Part shown: one piece after another, positions 1-11,927 of the stretch
Layout: the number at the start of each line of letters is the position of its first letter
Position numbering within the stretch: position 1 is the first letter of the stretch
Assembly: GCA_022497145.1 (NCBI GenBank)
Contig: MU385964.1
Span: 32,678-96,677 of the forward strand
Source: Rostrohypoxylon terebratum
Lineage: Eukaryota; Ascomycota; Sordariomycetes; Xylariales; Hypoxylaceae
Length of the DNA stretch: 64,000 bases
Direction of reading: 5' to 3'
Position numbers and translations under genes: made by a program
The notes under the pieces: generated by a model
The model's input: only the letters and a program-made list of their open reading frames with translations
What the model was told of the DNA's origin: nothing
Database searches by the model: none

Positions 1-1612
1 TCGGCAAACCGAGTGCTCGATCCCAAATAAGCTGAGCTAGAGGACCTAATCCTCGGCTGACGCCAAATGTGGCTGTGTAATAAAGAGTCTCATGGAAGCC
101 GTAGTGATGGAATAAAACGCCGCTGCTCGAATCGACATTGGGGTAGGGGTTCTTCGTCTTCCCATGTTTGATGAGGACACCAGGTGCGATTTGACTGTTT
201 AGTAGGACGAGTTTGAATACAGGATCGTTGGCAATCGCAGGGCGAGTGGCCGCATAATCCATTAACGCTTCGAAGCGAGGATCGGGCTTCCGAAGGACAG
301 CATGCCCATAGCCCGGAACTACTCGGCCGCTGTTAAGTGTCGACCATAAGTAGTCATGGATATCTTTCTCAGAATAATTCTCCGGAATTTCCTTCTTCAT
401 CTGGATTATCCATCGTAAAACTTCCTGTGCAGCAAGCCTACGACTGATTGTGAGCAAGAATTCTGAAGAAAATTTGTATATAAAACTTGCGACGAACTTA
501 CCCGTGCAGAGGACCGGCTAGACCTTGGAGACCAGCGCTGTAGCTCAAGAAAGGGTCGCTGAGGGCGCTCCCAACTAGGTGGGTGGTATGAGCTGAGACA
601 TTTCCGCCTTCGTGGTCTCCGTGGAGTGCAAGATACAATCTTAGCAGGTCCTGAAAATCTTCGTTCTCTTTGCCCCCTTTCCCCAACATGGACGCAAAGT
701 TATAAGACCAATCTTGGTCGGGGTCAACATCACCGGGCAACGCGCCGCCGTTGCGGTAGGAATTCTGATATATCTTGGCTGCGATGGTAGGTAGCTTGGC
801 AAGCAAACTAATAACGTCGTCAAAAGTGGGTTCCCAATAGTCGGCTTTATTGAGGCCAAGTTCGTATGCCCTTGCGAATTTTGACGTGTAATTTAAGGCA
901 CTGACAGCAATGGCAAACTGGGTCATGGGGTGTAGGTCCTGGGGGAAACTGTCTAGCATCTTATTCACAAAGTCAGGAAGCCGGGCCTGCTCGGCAAGTT
1001 CGCGTGATAGTTGGCGAACTTGATTAACTGAAGGGACTTTCCCTGTTAAGAGGAGCCAGAACATAGCTTCTGGGAGCATCTCTGTTCCTGACCTGCCCTT
1101 AGGAAGTTCCTTTTGGCAGTCCTTGATCGTTCGGCCATGAAATCGAATGCCCTCATTTGCGTCTAACACAGAACCTTCCCACACCATAGCCTTTAGTCCT
1201 CTACATCCAAATTAGTGTTGATTAGCAGTAGATGAGATCACTTCGAACCATACCTCATGCCGCCGATTGTGTTTTCAACCTTGACTTCACCAATGACCTT
1301 CGATCCATGAGCCTTGACCTTTTTGAGAAGCTCTCTCTTGGCGGGGATAATTTCTTTGAGGGTCTCCTTTAAGTCTGGTTCAGATGTTGTAGAGTATGAT
1401 CGAGCAATCGGGATGAACACCGTCTGCGCCGCACGCTGCTATTCAACCCATTTATTAGCTCATCTTCCCCTTAGGACCAGGCAGCTAAATGGGACGATGG
1501 TATGCAATTGAATGAGTAGTTGTGTATGCTGACTACATGTGACGTTTCTTGTGAATTTACTTACTTTGATGGCACTAAGAGCCTTTGTCGTGTGTCTTAA
1601 GTTCACCGCCAT
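1..1612 (-). CDS. mcsA: 2-methylcitrate synthase, mitochondrial (3' end cut by window edge)
   Basis: Condenses propionyl-CoA with oxaloacetate in the mitochondrial methylcitrate cycle. Exons on the minus strand: 1565..1612, 1254..1438, 502..1200 and 437 down to the window edge; introns have GTAAGT, GTATGG and GTAAGT donors and TAG acceptors. The ATG at 1612 starts a short basic leader followed by the ARSYST presequence region. Citrate-synthase hallmarks are visible: LHGDHEGGNVSAH, GPLHG, VPGYGHAVLRKPDPR (active-site His) and NVDSSSGVLFHHYG (active-site Asp). The stretches AKRELLKKVK, IRFHGRTIKDCQKELPKG and YWEPTFDD match fungal McsA as I remember it rather than the CitA citrate synthase, which is why I call the methylcitrate enzyme. 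The last visible residues are WDRALGLP, so only about 15-20 residues are missing. The exon 2 acceptor could lie 3 nt downstream. It is divergent from 2-methylisocitrate lyase. Confidence 0.9.
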
Positions 1613-3416
1613 ATTGCTCATTGAATTGTTGCTATTGCGGTTTTACTATGTAGGTGAGGATGTTGACGAGTGAACCTGGGGGGAACTGCCACTACTCTGA
1701 TTCTACTTGAGCGCCACTGTGAGGTTTATTCAATATTTTCAAGATATTGAATTCCTAGTGTTGGTGTGAAAACGTCCACATGCTCTCGCGAAGAAATGTG
1801 GTGTTGTTAACAGTGACAATAAGACAAGATAAAAGGAAGGTGAAACTAGAACCTTGAACTTAAACAACGAAGATAGGAGTATTTAAAAAGAAAGAGTTGC
1901 AAGAAATCACGACTCCAATATTTAAGAAACACAACATGACCTGATGTGGGGGAAATTGTATTGTATGTACCTACCTAGTACTACATTTGATATACAGACC
2001 TCAATGCCTAGTACCTGCATACCTACACAGGTACCTATGTAGTACATACCTTAGGTTTACACATGTATGGATGTATTCATACCTAGGTCCTAGGGCCTAG
2101 TAGGTAAGTAATAGGTGACTTCCACCTTACCCTCCCTTCCCCGCATAACCGAGGGAACCCCATCAGCCCCGGATTGCCGCGTTTGCCCGTCGCGGACAAT
2201 TGCCATAATACAGGTACGGTAGTACGTCAATATACCAGGTAATACCTAGAATCCTAAATGTCTCAAGTCTACTAGGTACAACAGACATACAGGTATAGGT
2301 ATCTATACCTGATATTAGGTGCATGCAAAGACATCAGTATACTACCTAATGGGTACCTGAGGTATCTAATAAGTACCTCTGGTTCCTACCTGCATCGTGA
2401 TGTGTAGTAGGGTACGGATATCAGATAACCGACCTCGGATCAAAAAAGATCGGCGTCCTCTGTGAGTGGAGTTCCTGGAGTTCCTACATAGTACTCTGTA
2501 CTCTGCTACTAGTACGTACTACTAGGTAGTTCCTCAAAGGACATGTGATAAGCGATTTAGGTTTTTGTAAATAGACGGAATTGCCCAATAGAAATAAAAG
2601 TCTAGTTTCTCCTGGTCTTTCTCTCTTTCTCGCTGGTGACATCATTTGAGGGCGCACAAGTCGGAATGCGCGGATGACCGTAGGTAATGAGATCGCCCCC
2701 CGCACGACGGGCGTTTATTTGGCCGCGGGGTAGTTACAAAATAGTGCTATATTAGTACTAGGTATGGTATTAGCTCTGGTCTATGGACGGACAGCTGGAA
2801 TCGAATGAAGATGGCGCAGTCTTGGCAAAGCTATCTTGGGTTTAACAAAGGTAAGATCTTATAATAAAGCAACAAAATAATAGATAATTAATTCGAAAAA
2901 AAAATATTCAGAATACGCAGCTTCTGAACTTTATGACAATCTATTTTTAAGAGTTTTAAGTAGTATTTCAAGTTGTTGTTCTGGTGGTTAGTTGTAGAGT
3001 ACTTGAAAATGAGAATGCCAAGACTGCGCAGTCTTCATTCGATTCCGGCTGACGGACTAGTTAGGACGTAGGTCCTAGGTCCTAGGACCTACATAGTACA
3101 TAGTAGGTCCATGGTACTGGAGGAACTCTGATGCCAACCTGGATTTCAATTTTTAATTCATCCCAACCCATTTTACCAGGTACCCATGTACCTAGGCACC
3201 TTGTTACCGTGGATCAATTTGTCATTTGACCGTCGCTGATTGATGTCCACATATAGATACCTTCTGCTTATGACCTAGATCCTAGGACCTAGGTATCAGA
3301 ATATTACATACGCATTTACATGTGTATATGATGAACTTCTTGTGTATTAGGCATTCGAATGCACACGACGGGGCGGCTATCCTTCCTATCAACCCGTCAA
3401 ACTAGAAACGACCGTC
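1613..3416. other. Shared promoter region of the methylcitrate pair
   Basis: This 1.8 kb non-coding stretch lies between the two divergent start codons. It holds dense palindromic words built on CCTAGG and GGTACC (about 1966-2420 and 3060-3300) and, between these fields, the inverted-repeat element at 2792-3051. No credible ORF was found. Both promoters must lie here, but I could not assign specific regulator sites. Confidence 0.7.
2787..3056. mobile_element. MITE-like element: 36 bp terminal inverted repeats with 5 bp target duplication
   Basis: The left arm 2792-2827 and right arm 3016-3051 are reverse complements over 36 bp with three mismatches; the arm begins CAGCYGGAATCGAATGAAGA. The 5-mer ACGGA lies immediately outside both ends (2787-2791 and 3052-3056), a perfect candidate target-site duplication. 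The 188 bp interior is AT-rich and has no ORF. This is the architecture of a non-autonomous DNA transposon. A 5 bp duplication does not fit the common fungal Tc1/mariner (TA) or hAT (8 bp) types, so I leave the superfamily open. It sits in the shared promoter of the methylcitrate genes. Confidence 0.8.
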
Positions 3417-5289
3417 ATGTTTCGTCGAGCGATACTTCGAGCTCCTAGAAGCTGTGCGCTTCCGCTCGGTGCCTCGGCCCGTATCGTCTCTTCAACACAT
3501 TTTTCTTCTACGAGGGAAAAAATGGCACTGCCTCCCGTAAATCCGCCCGTATCGACAGCCCTTCCCTCCGACTCCTTTCAGCTTTTACCAGAAACTGAGA
3601 AGTCTGGTGCGGCAGAGGATGCCCTGTACGAACAGCAGATCAAAGATATTGAAGCGTGGTGGGCTTCGCCTAGGTATGAGGGCATTCGGAGGCCATATAC
3701 TGCTGCGGACGTCGTATCGAAAAGGGGATCCCAGATGCAGACATATCCAAGCTCGCTCATGGCAAGAAAGCTTTTTAACTTGATCAAGGAAAGGATGGCA
3801 AGGGGAGAACCTATTCATACTAGTACGTCCACGAATCTCACCGCACAACCCCAGGACGAAAACCTTGAGTCGATTATTTATAACATGGTAAATAGTGGGA
3901 GCTATCGATCCCGTCCAGATGACGCAGCAAGCACCACACCAAGAAGTTCTATATATCTCTGGCTGGGCTTGTTCAGCTGTGTTCACCACTACCAACGAAG
4001 TGTCGCCGGATTTTGGCGATTACCCTTACAATACTGTTCCTAATCAGGTTCAGCGACTCGCCAAAGCTCAATCGATGCATGACAGAAAGCAATGGGATTT
4101 GCGGCGAAAACTGACACCTGAAGGCAGGAAGACCACACCATACGTAGATTACTTCCGCCCTATCATTGCTGACGGAGATACCGGACACGGAGGCCCAACT
4201 GCCGTGTTGAAGCTTGCCAAGCTATTCGCCGAGAATGGCGCTGCTGCTGTCCATTTCGAAGATCAGTTGCATGGTGGTAAGAAGTGTGGTCATTTGGCGG
4301 GTAAGGTACTGGTGCCAATTGGTGAACATATCAACCGCCTCAACATCGCGCGCTTTCAGTGGGACGTAATGGGCACAGAGAATCTGGTTATTGCACGCAC
4401 AGACTCGGAGAGCGGACGGCTTATCTCTAGTGCTATTGACATACGGGATCATGAATTCATACTTGGCGTCGCTGAGGAAGGTAGCGCACCTCTCGCGGAA
4501 ACTTTACAGGAGATGGAAGCTGCCGGTGCGGTGGGTGCGGAAATTGATGCTTTCGAAGCTGAGTGGGTGAAGAAGACACGATTGGTGACCTTCGATGAGG
4601 CTGCTGTCGAACAGATGAAGGCCCAGGGTGTAACATCGGAAAAGATCAGCTCCTATCTCAAATATGTCAAGGAAAATCCAAACACCGGCATTACGAAACG
4701 CCGCGAGCTGGCAAACCAGTACACCAGAAAACCTATCGCCTTTAACTGGGACGTCCCGCGTACACGGGAAGGTTATTATCATTATCGAGCGGGTATGGAG
4801 GCGGCGACAAAGCGAGCCATAGCCTTCGCTCCTTACGCAGATCTCCTTTGGGTGGAGACTGGCGACCCCAATGTCGAAGCAGCTACTAAGCTAGGCCGCG
4901 CAGTGAGGAAAGTCTTCCCAGGAAAGGGCCTGGTATACAACCTATCTCCGTCGTTTAACTGGATGGCCCACGGTTTCACCGACGCGACACTCAAGTCGTT
5001 TATCTGGGATATCGCTAAGGAAGGGTTCGTCCTGCAACTAATCTCACTTGCCGGGCTGCACAGTACCGCCACTATCACCAACGAATTGGCTAGAGATTAT
5101 AGAAAAGATGGCATGTTGGCATATGTGAATCTCGTACAACGGCGCGAGAAGGACCTAAATTGCGACGTCCTGACACACCAAAAGTGGAGCGGGGCTAGCT
5201 ACATGGATGGCATTGTTGGAGCAGTTCAAAGCGGAAGTAGCGGAAGCAAAAGCATGGGGGAAGGGAATACCGAAGGGCAGTTTGACTAA
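3417..5289 (+). CDS. icl2: 2-methylisocitrate lyase, mitochondrial
   Basis: Cleaves 2-methylisocitrate to succinate and pyruvate, the last step of the methylcitrate cycle. Exons 3417..3822 and 3896..5289; the 73 bp intron has donor GTACGT and acceptor ATAG, and joining it gives ATG-GGA (TMGAIDPVQMTQ) in phase. The product is 599 residues, normal for the family. The N-terminus is rich in Arg, Ser and Ala without acidic residues (MFRRAILRAPRSCALP), as in a mitochondrial presequence. The lyase signature GGKKCGHLAGK has its catalytic Cys near residue 266, and RPIIADGDTGHGG supplies metal ligands. I separate it from glyoxylate-cycle isocitrate lyase by the presequence, by resemblance to the fungal ICL2/MclA type, and by the divergent neighbour, 2-methylcitrate synthase. 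It ends tail to tail with the SDR gene, 289 bp away. Confidence 0.9.
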
Positions 5290-5578
5290 TCCTTCAAAAC
5301 GCAACATCTACGATTTTCGATTGTGTTGACCTGAAGATGGTCAGTATTGCAGAAACGGAGTTCAGAAACCTACGCGTTTCCCCTCTTTCTCCGGGATCAA
5401 AGCTTCCATGTACATAGGTAGTTGATGTTGAATTAATTCGACTACAAGATATTTAGACCCTCAAACATCGCGTTTCACCGGCATCTAATGCGATGTACTA
5501 CTTCGAGGACCTTCATTCACAGATGTATATCTTGTTATTTTAAGTTGCCTATTCTACGAACAGCGAGTCCATCACCAC

Positions 5579-6650
5579 TCATAGCTCATTCTTCAAGGCA
5601 TTGTTCGTGGGCGCGACCAAAGGTGGTCCCTCGGCCGTAACATACGCCTTAGTCATTCCGCCGTCTACTACCATCTCATGGCCGTTGACAAAACTAGCTT
5701 CGTCAGAAGCCAGGAAGACGACGGCCTGAGCCTGTTCTACGGCTTCGCCGAAACGACCGGATGGAAAATGGATCTCGCGTCGCATACGCTTAGCCACGTC
5801 ATCACCGAGCCAGTCTTGCAATAGAGGCGTGTTAAGAGGTGCCGGGCACAAGCTGTTGAAGCGGAAGCCTTCGCGAGCGTGAACGATAGCTAATTCGCGG
5901 GTCAGGGCCAAGACGGCGCCCTTCGATGCGGTGTATGCTAACTGCGGGGTAGCCGAGCCGACGAGGGCCACGACGGATGCGGTGTTGATGATGCTGCCCT
6001 TGGTCTTCTTGTTGCGTCGCAGGGAGAGCACCGCATGCTTACACCCGTACCACACTCCCTTGACGTTAATCGACATGGTCAAGTCCCATATCTCTTCCGG
6101 CGTACCGACTGCGTCGTCGTCCCGTGCGTGCATGATACCCGCATTGTTGAAGATTACGTCAAGTCCTCCCCACGAATCTATCGAATCGATCGTCGCCTTA
6201 ACTTGGTCTTCTTTGGAAACATCGCAGACCTGGAGGAGAAGGAGAGGACGGCCGCGTTAGCTTACTAAACCTAGACCATTACCGAATAAAATATTGCCAT
6301 ACATCGAGGGACACCAAAGATGAGGGGCATCGACCAGAAATAACTTGCCTTCGTCTCTACTCGACCGGCCTTTGGCACCAGCTGCAGAACTTTGGCTTTG
6401 GCTTTCTCAAGAGCCGGCTCCAAGATGTCAACCAGCAAAACGTTGGCGCCTTCTTTAGCAAATAAGATAGATGTCTCGAGGCCAATCCCACTACAGAGAG
6501 ATATATCGTATCAGTAACTTATCCTTCACACCCTAGATCGTCTTCATCCCGACATGATACTCGCAGGCGTGATATAAAGAATACGTACCCGGCACCTCCG
6601 GTGACGATGGCATTCTTGCCGGCAAGACGACCCTTGCTTTCGGTAGCCAT
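5579..6650 (-). CDS. Short-chain dehydrogenase/reductase (classical SDR)
   Basis: NAD(P)-dependent oxidoreductase of unknown substrate, 284 residues. Exons on the minus strand: 6589..6650, 6349..6490 and 5579..6229. The first intron uses GTACGT/TAG. The second has a GC donor (AAG|GCAAGT) with a CAG acceptor, and the joined frame VETK-VCDVSKED fits the family. Nucleotide-binding TGGAGGIG lies at residues 17-24, the structural NNAG at 96-99, the catalytic Ser in NTASVV near 153, and YTASK (Tyr167, Lys171). The C-terminal part has the usual ASDEASFVNGHEMVVDGG. The unusual substrate-loop sequence CPAPLNTPLL does not let me name a substrate. It is convergent with 2-methylisocitrate lyase, but nothing else ties it to propionate metabolism. 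Confidence 0.9.
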
Positions 6651-9600
6651 TGCTATTGTATGTACCTAACTAATAAGGTAGATAGGGAGGTTTCGGCATA
6701 AAAATATATTAGGCTTTGTCTATGAGTAGGTATATAGAAAAGACACTGTGTATGGAAAAGATTGTTGAACGAGAAAAGAAAGGAGGTCTAATACTAGATA
6801 CACACATTTAGATAGCATTACCTAAACATTGGCCCACCAACTAGCCCACTAAGTATGTACCTAGCCTGTATGCTTTCTACAGGAAATTTTGGAGGGGTAC
6901 TCCCGTGTCAAGCCCCTCTACTTCCGACAACGGCGTCATCAATGGTACTAATGATAAGAATTCCACATTGTCTGGAGGCAGGATACCTAGTACGTAGTGG
7001 ATTCATGGATTCCTTATCACGAACCCGGTATAAATCCGCATCCACAACTATCCACAGTGCATATATGATTGTTCACGGGTACCTAGGACCTACTAGGTGT
7101 AACTTCAATGCTTACTTAGGTAGTATTGGATATACTTCAATGGATATCTATAGGGGCCTACCTAGGTAGCAATTAACTGCCTTGGTAGGTACCTATATAC
7201 GTACCTGGAATACAGGTACTATATAGGTACTCATTCCCATAACTCCCTATGTGCACCTAACCATGTATGTGTTTACCTGGTACACTTAAGCTACTCAATA
7301 ATTAATCTGATGTTTCATGACACCATCGACAGTGCCAGGCGGTTCCAATGTTCTTTTGAATACCTATAACGTTGGTTCGTGAATCCTTTCACATACTGTA
7401 CTAGTTAAAGTCTAATTTGACGTACCTAGGCATTTGAATTAATGGAGGCGTAATGCAGACGCTGCTGGCTCAATATTATGGATGTGAATTCGCAAGACCA
7501 ACTGAGAGAAATGAATTTCCTAGTCAATGCCAAGAAATCCAACCCACTGTCGCAAATATAGGCTCTGTGATGATGATATGACCTTCGATAACTGGACAAC
7601 ACCACTTAGCATGTTTCCCGTTGGTAAATGTAAGAGACCCGTCTAGTATTTACGTGCCTTGATGCCCTCGTTTAGCCTGCACAGACATGGGGAAAAGCCC
7701 AGAGTTCAAATACATCTGCAGGATAAGGGAAACCAGGTCCCATATCACAGGGGGGGGGGCGGAAATTCCAAACTTCACTTGACTGTTTTGGGCACAGCCA
7801 GCGTACCTGCAAGCCATTGATGACGTCCATCTTGACGTAGGACATAGGCAGTAACGCTTATTAACTAGTCGATCATATCGTGAAAAGGCGGTGTTTGTTT
7901 CGTGGGTCACAACCTCATTAGCCAAGTTTCACAGATGCACTTAAGAAGGCAAGAGTAGGTACTAGGTAGATAGGGCGTACTTGACGCGTACGCCACACCG
8001 ATTAATTCCTGCTTTATAGGGAGTCATTGGCAGAACTTATCGACAATTGATTCGCGCGGGTCTCCCGCAACGTGTTTGATACGTCTGCTTCCTAGCGGTG
8101 AGTCGATGACTGCGTGTGACATAGGTCCGTTGCGTCAGGTCAAATATGAATGCCTAGTTAACTTGAGTCATATGCCGAGAATAGGACGAACCATACAGTC
8201 GGGTATGGGTATTCGCAAGATGATAGGCGATCCAAACGACGAGAGGTCGCGATAGATACCAGTCAGCATCGGTTGAACTGCAAACTGGCATTTCGGAAAT
8301 AGGCGGTGTTTAAGTACCTAGTAATTTAACGAGAACCATAGGTGTCGTGCCGTGGAAGCTGCTCACGTAGTACGGAGTCCGGCTCCGCGAGTCTTTCAGA
8401 GCCTCATTCCCAGCAGTATTGATAAGCACACTATAATGGATAGTCCAGGCAGTAGGCAGAATACGGAGTACCTCACATGACACGTTTATCACCTGGGAGT
8501 TGGCGTGCTAGGTGTTGGTGCCGTTGGTGCTGTTGGTATTAGGTAGACAATCTGGCGGCTTGTCCATCAACGTCAGAAAGCTCCAGCGTTTTCAACCTTT
8601 TGTCAGATGCTTAGGTAGGTAGCTCGGAAATGGCCACAATAGCCACGATGTCGTTTCGGCATCGTTTTGACTACTCCTAGAGAAAGATTGATAGTTGTGG
8701 AAGGGCGGATGCAGGTTTGAATAGCTACAGGTATGCACTAAAGTCGTTGTCACGCGCCGTCAGACAAGCAAGGCCTTCACCGAGTTTAGTGTAAGACCCG
8801 GAAACGGGGTAGAGGGAAGTATAAATAACGCAATATATATGTTCTCATTGGACTGAGTGTAGAAATTCATGACGACAGATTGAAGAGATTGGCGGGTTTG
8901 TGAGGAGGAGTCTTACTCATCATGCAGCCTTAGAGCCCGAATAGCCTTAAGAGCCCTAGGAGAAATGGTGTATTGGATGAGGATGAGCCTCACATAAGGC
9001 GGGCAGCAGCATATTTATTGTGGTAGGTTGTATCCATAGATGCGTAGATGTGCGACTATATGTACGTGAGACATCGACGGGTCGAACGGATTGAGCGGGT
9101 AGAGCGGGCAGAGCGGGTTGATGGGTTTGGATTTCGACGTATTGCGTGAGAAAAAAGCTGCAGGTTGCCGCAAATGATATATAGATGTGCAGTTATGATA
9201 AGTCACTTGATTTTGTAGTACCTAATTCCGCGATTCGGGGACGAGGGTTGAAGTGGAAGAGGAAGATCCGATGCGATCCATGATCGGATCCATAGATGGA
9301 TAGCTACATAGATGTACGTAGTACTACGACGTAAGCGCAATACTACTGCATACCTAGTACATGTACATACCTCATAGGCACATAGGTAGGTATGGTAGTA
9401 CTCAGGACTTCAGGTAGATAAGGTAGATAGATACCTAGTACTTATACCTGTATTACCTACATACCTAGGTACCTACTAGGTAGTGCTAGCACTACTATAC
9501 TAGGTAGTAGTACATGGATGTAGATCTGCGGATCCGTACTTAGGAAATCACCTGGCAATTTCTATTAGCAGGGTTTATACCAGTGGCAGGCAGGTTGTAC

Positions 9601-10368
9601 AATACCTACCTATTTTGCCATCAAAGCCCTAGCTAGTAGCTAGAAGCTACTCTGTAAAGGGTACTACATCTATGGATGGCTTAAGCTTCGAGCTTGTGGT
9701 TTAAGGAGCTTATCTTTACCAATCATTTGCTAGAATTTCCAAATGTTGTAACTTTAGGTAGGTAGTTACAGGTAGGTACCTAGATCTCCAGGGCTGCATT
9801 TCGGATTTCCTGTATTTTCTTGTTTCATTTTCTTGGTTTCGTAACACGAACGTGCATCTGGTGGTGGTATCTTCTATTTCCATAATCCGCCTTCCTTCAG
9901 CCTTATCGTTTACCCCCCTCCCCTCCACCGACCAACCCCTTCCTTCAACAATTATATAAAAAAAATTCCGAAATCTGTACATATAGGTACTGCATGTCCT
10001 ATATGTATATTTGATATTCCGTATCTCGTATCTCATATCTCATATCTCACATATACCACATTGGTAGTATATGTCGCATACCCGCTTTACCTAAGCCTTA
10101 AGGTCTCTTGATCGAGGATCTATTATAAAGGCTTCTCGTGGTGCCTAGACTTTTTGAACATCAATTGGCGATTTTTGTATGGTCATAAAAGTTCGTCTTG
10201 CTTCGTGGATTATGCCTTATACCTACTTAGGTACCTACCGAGTCTTTAAACCTAGTGCCTAATACCAATATTTTTTCTTGTCAACTTCATAACTCGACAT
10301 ACATTACTAGCCAGTCAACTATACGATCCACCTACCTATATTTCTCCCTCACTCTTACTCGATTCGAC
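6651..10368. other. 3.7 kb intergenic stretch without a recognisable gene
   Basis: No ORF here has recognisable composition or splice context. Palindromic TAGGTACCTAGG-type words cluster at about 7075-7260 and 9320-9500. There is a G-run near 7750, and pyrimidine-rich and TATA-like sequence (TATAAAG at about 10124) before the glutamine-synthetase-like gene. The region probably contains the upstream regions of the SDR and GS-like genes plus inert DNA. Confidence 0.6.
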
Positions 10369-11927
10369 ATGGCCCTAACACAGCCTATCACAATCGAGGC
10401 CTTGCCTGACCTCCTCAAGAATGATACCAAGGTTAAGCTGTCTGGAGTTGACGTCGATGGCATGTTGCGAGGCAAGATCGTATCCAAGAAAAAGTTCCTA
10501 TCAATAGCCAAGGAAGGATTCGGCTTTTGCAGCGTCATTTTTGGTTGGGACATGCACGACAGGACTTACGATGAGGAACTCAAAATTAGTAACAAGCAGA
10601 ACGGCTATCGCGACTTGATTGCCGTACCTGACTTAAACAGTTTCCGACGTATCCCTTGGGAAGATAATGTTCCCTTCTTTTTGGTTAGCTTCTTCGACGA
10701 TGACTCGAAACCGATTTGCGCCGATCCTCGTGGCCTGCTTCAAAGCACGGTCGAGAAGCTGCGAAAGGAGGGGTACGATGCTATGGCGGGAGGTTCGTTC
10801 TATTCTTGCTTGACCCCAAGCTTCGTTATTGTAGTTTGGGCATAGCATTTGCGCGTGTTGACAATATTGGCGATACTAACATTTTTTGTAAAGCTGAGAT
10901 CGAATTCTTCCAATTCAAAGTGCCGTCTTCGCCCTCTTCCACCACAGATTCTTCTGCCCCATCTGTCACAGCGTATCTGAACGACAACCCGCCACATTCG
11001 CTGCCGCCCTTAACCGAGGGAATGTTCGGATACAGCGTCACGCGACCAACTCTCAACAAGTCGTATTATTATGACGTATATAATTCTTGTGCAAAATTTA
11101 AGTGTGACCTGGAGGGATGGCACACCGAAAGTGGACCTGGAGTTTACGAAGCAGCCTTGGAGTTTGGCCAGATATCTGAGATGGCAGACCGAGCATCTCT
11201 TTTCAAGTACGTCGTCAAGTCGGTCGCCAGTAGCTATGGGATCACTCCTTGCTTTATGGCAAAACCGAGGCATGGTCTGCCGGGGAATAGCGGCCACACC
11301 CACGTGTCTGTCGTGGATAAGAATGGCAAAAATCTATTTTTCCGTGAGCAGAAGGACGAGAACGCCGAGTACCCAGATATCGCCAACTTGAGCGATCTCG
11401 GAAGACATTTTCTCGCAGGTATCTTGGATGGTCTGCCTGACGTAATGCCTATGCTTGCGCCTACGATAAATAGTTATAAGCGGTTGGTCGAGAACTTCTG
11501 GGCCCCCGTAACCGTCTCTTGGGGCCTAGAACACCGCGCCGCATCCGTCCGGCTAATCGCGCCACCAACCTCCAAGCCTGGCGCGACCCGTTTTGAGGTT
11601 CGTGTACCAGGCGCAGATGCCAATCCTTACTTCGTCATGTCGGCCATCTTAGCTTTAGGCTGGCGCGGCGTAGAGAAAAAGCTAAAGATTTCAATCCCTC
11701 CCCTCGGGAAGGGTCAAGACGTAGGTGGCACTGCCGACCAAGGGGCTCGTCTGGCGAGAAATCTCAGGGAAGCTACCGACAGGTTTATGAGGAAAGATAG
11801 TATCGCTCGTGAGGTTTTTGGGAATGACTTCGTTGATCACTTCGGCGGCACTCGAGAGAATGAGATCCGATTATGGGATGAGGCCGTCACGGACTGGGAA
11901 TTGAAACGGTACATCGAGACGGTTTGA
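10369..11927 (+). CDS. Glutamine synthetase type I-like ATP-dependent ligase
   Basis: Member of the GS-I/GlnA-type superfamily, which makes gamma-glutamyl amides from glutamate with ammonia or an amine. Exons 10369..10792 and 10894..11927; the 101 bp intron has donor GTTCGT and acceptor AAAG, giving AMAGAEIEFF across the junction and a product of 485 residues. Seen: an N-terminal beta-grasp-like region; GAEIEFFQF (metal-binding Glu) near 140; GNSGHTHVSV (active-site His loop); NSYKRLVENFWAPV; and WGLEHRAASVRLI (nucleotide and phosphate contacts). Fungal glutamine synthesis is normally done by a shorter GS-II enzyme of about 360 residues, so this is more likely a gamma-glutamyl-amine ligase or FluG-like enzyme than the housekeeping GS. 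The ATG at 10369 is chosen because the ORF upstream of it has no family character. Confidence 0.88.

Noticed and set aside
6855..7169. 104-codon plus-strand ORF
   Set aside because: Largely made from the palindromic TAGGTACC words and without any domain signal; chance ORF.
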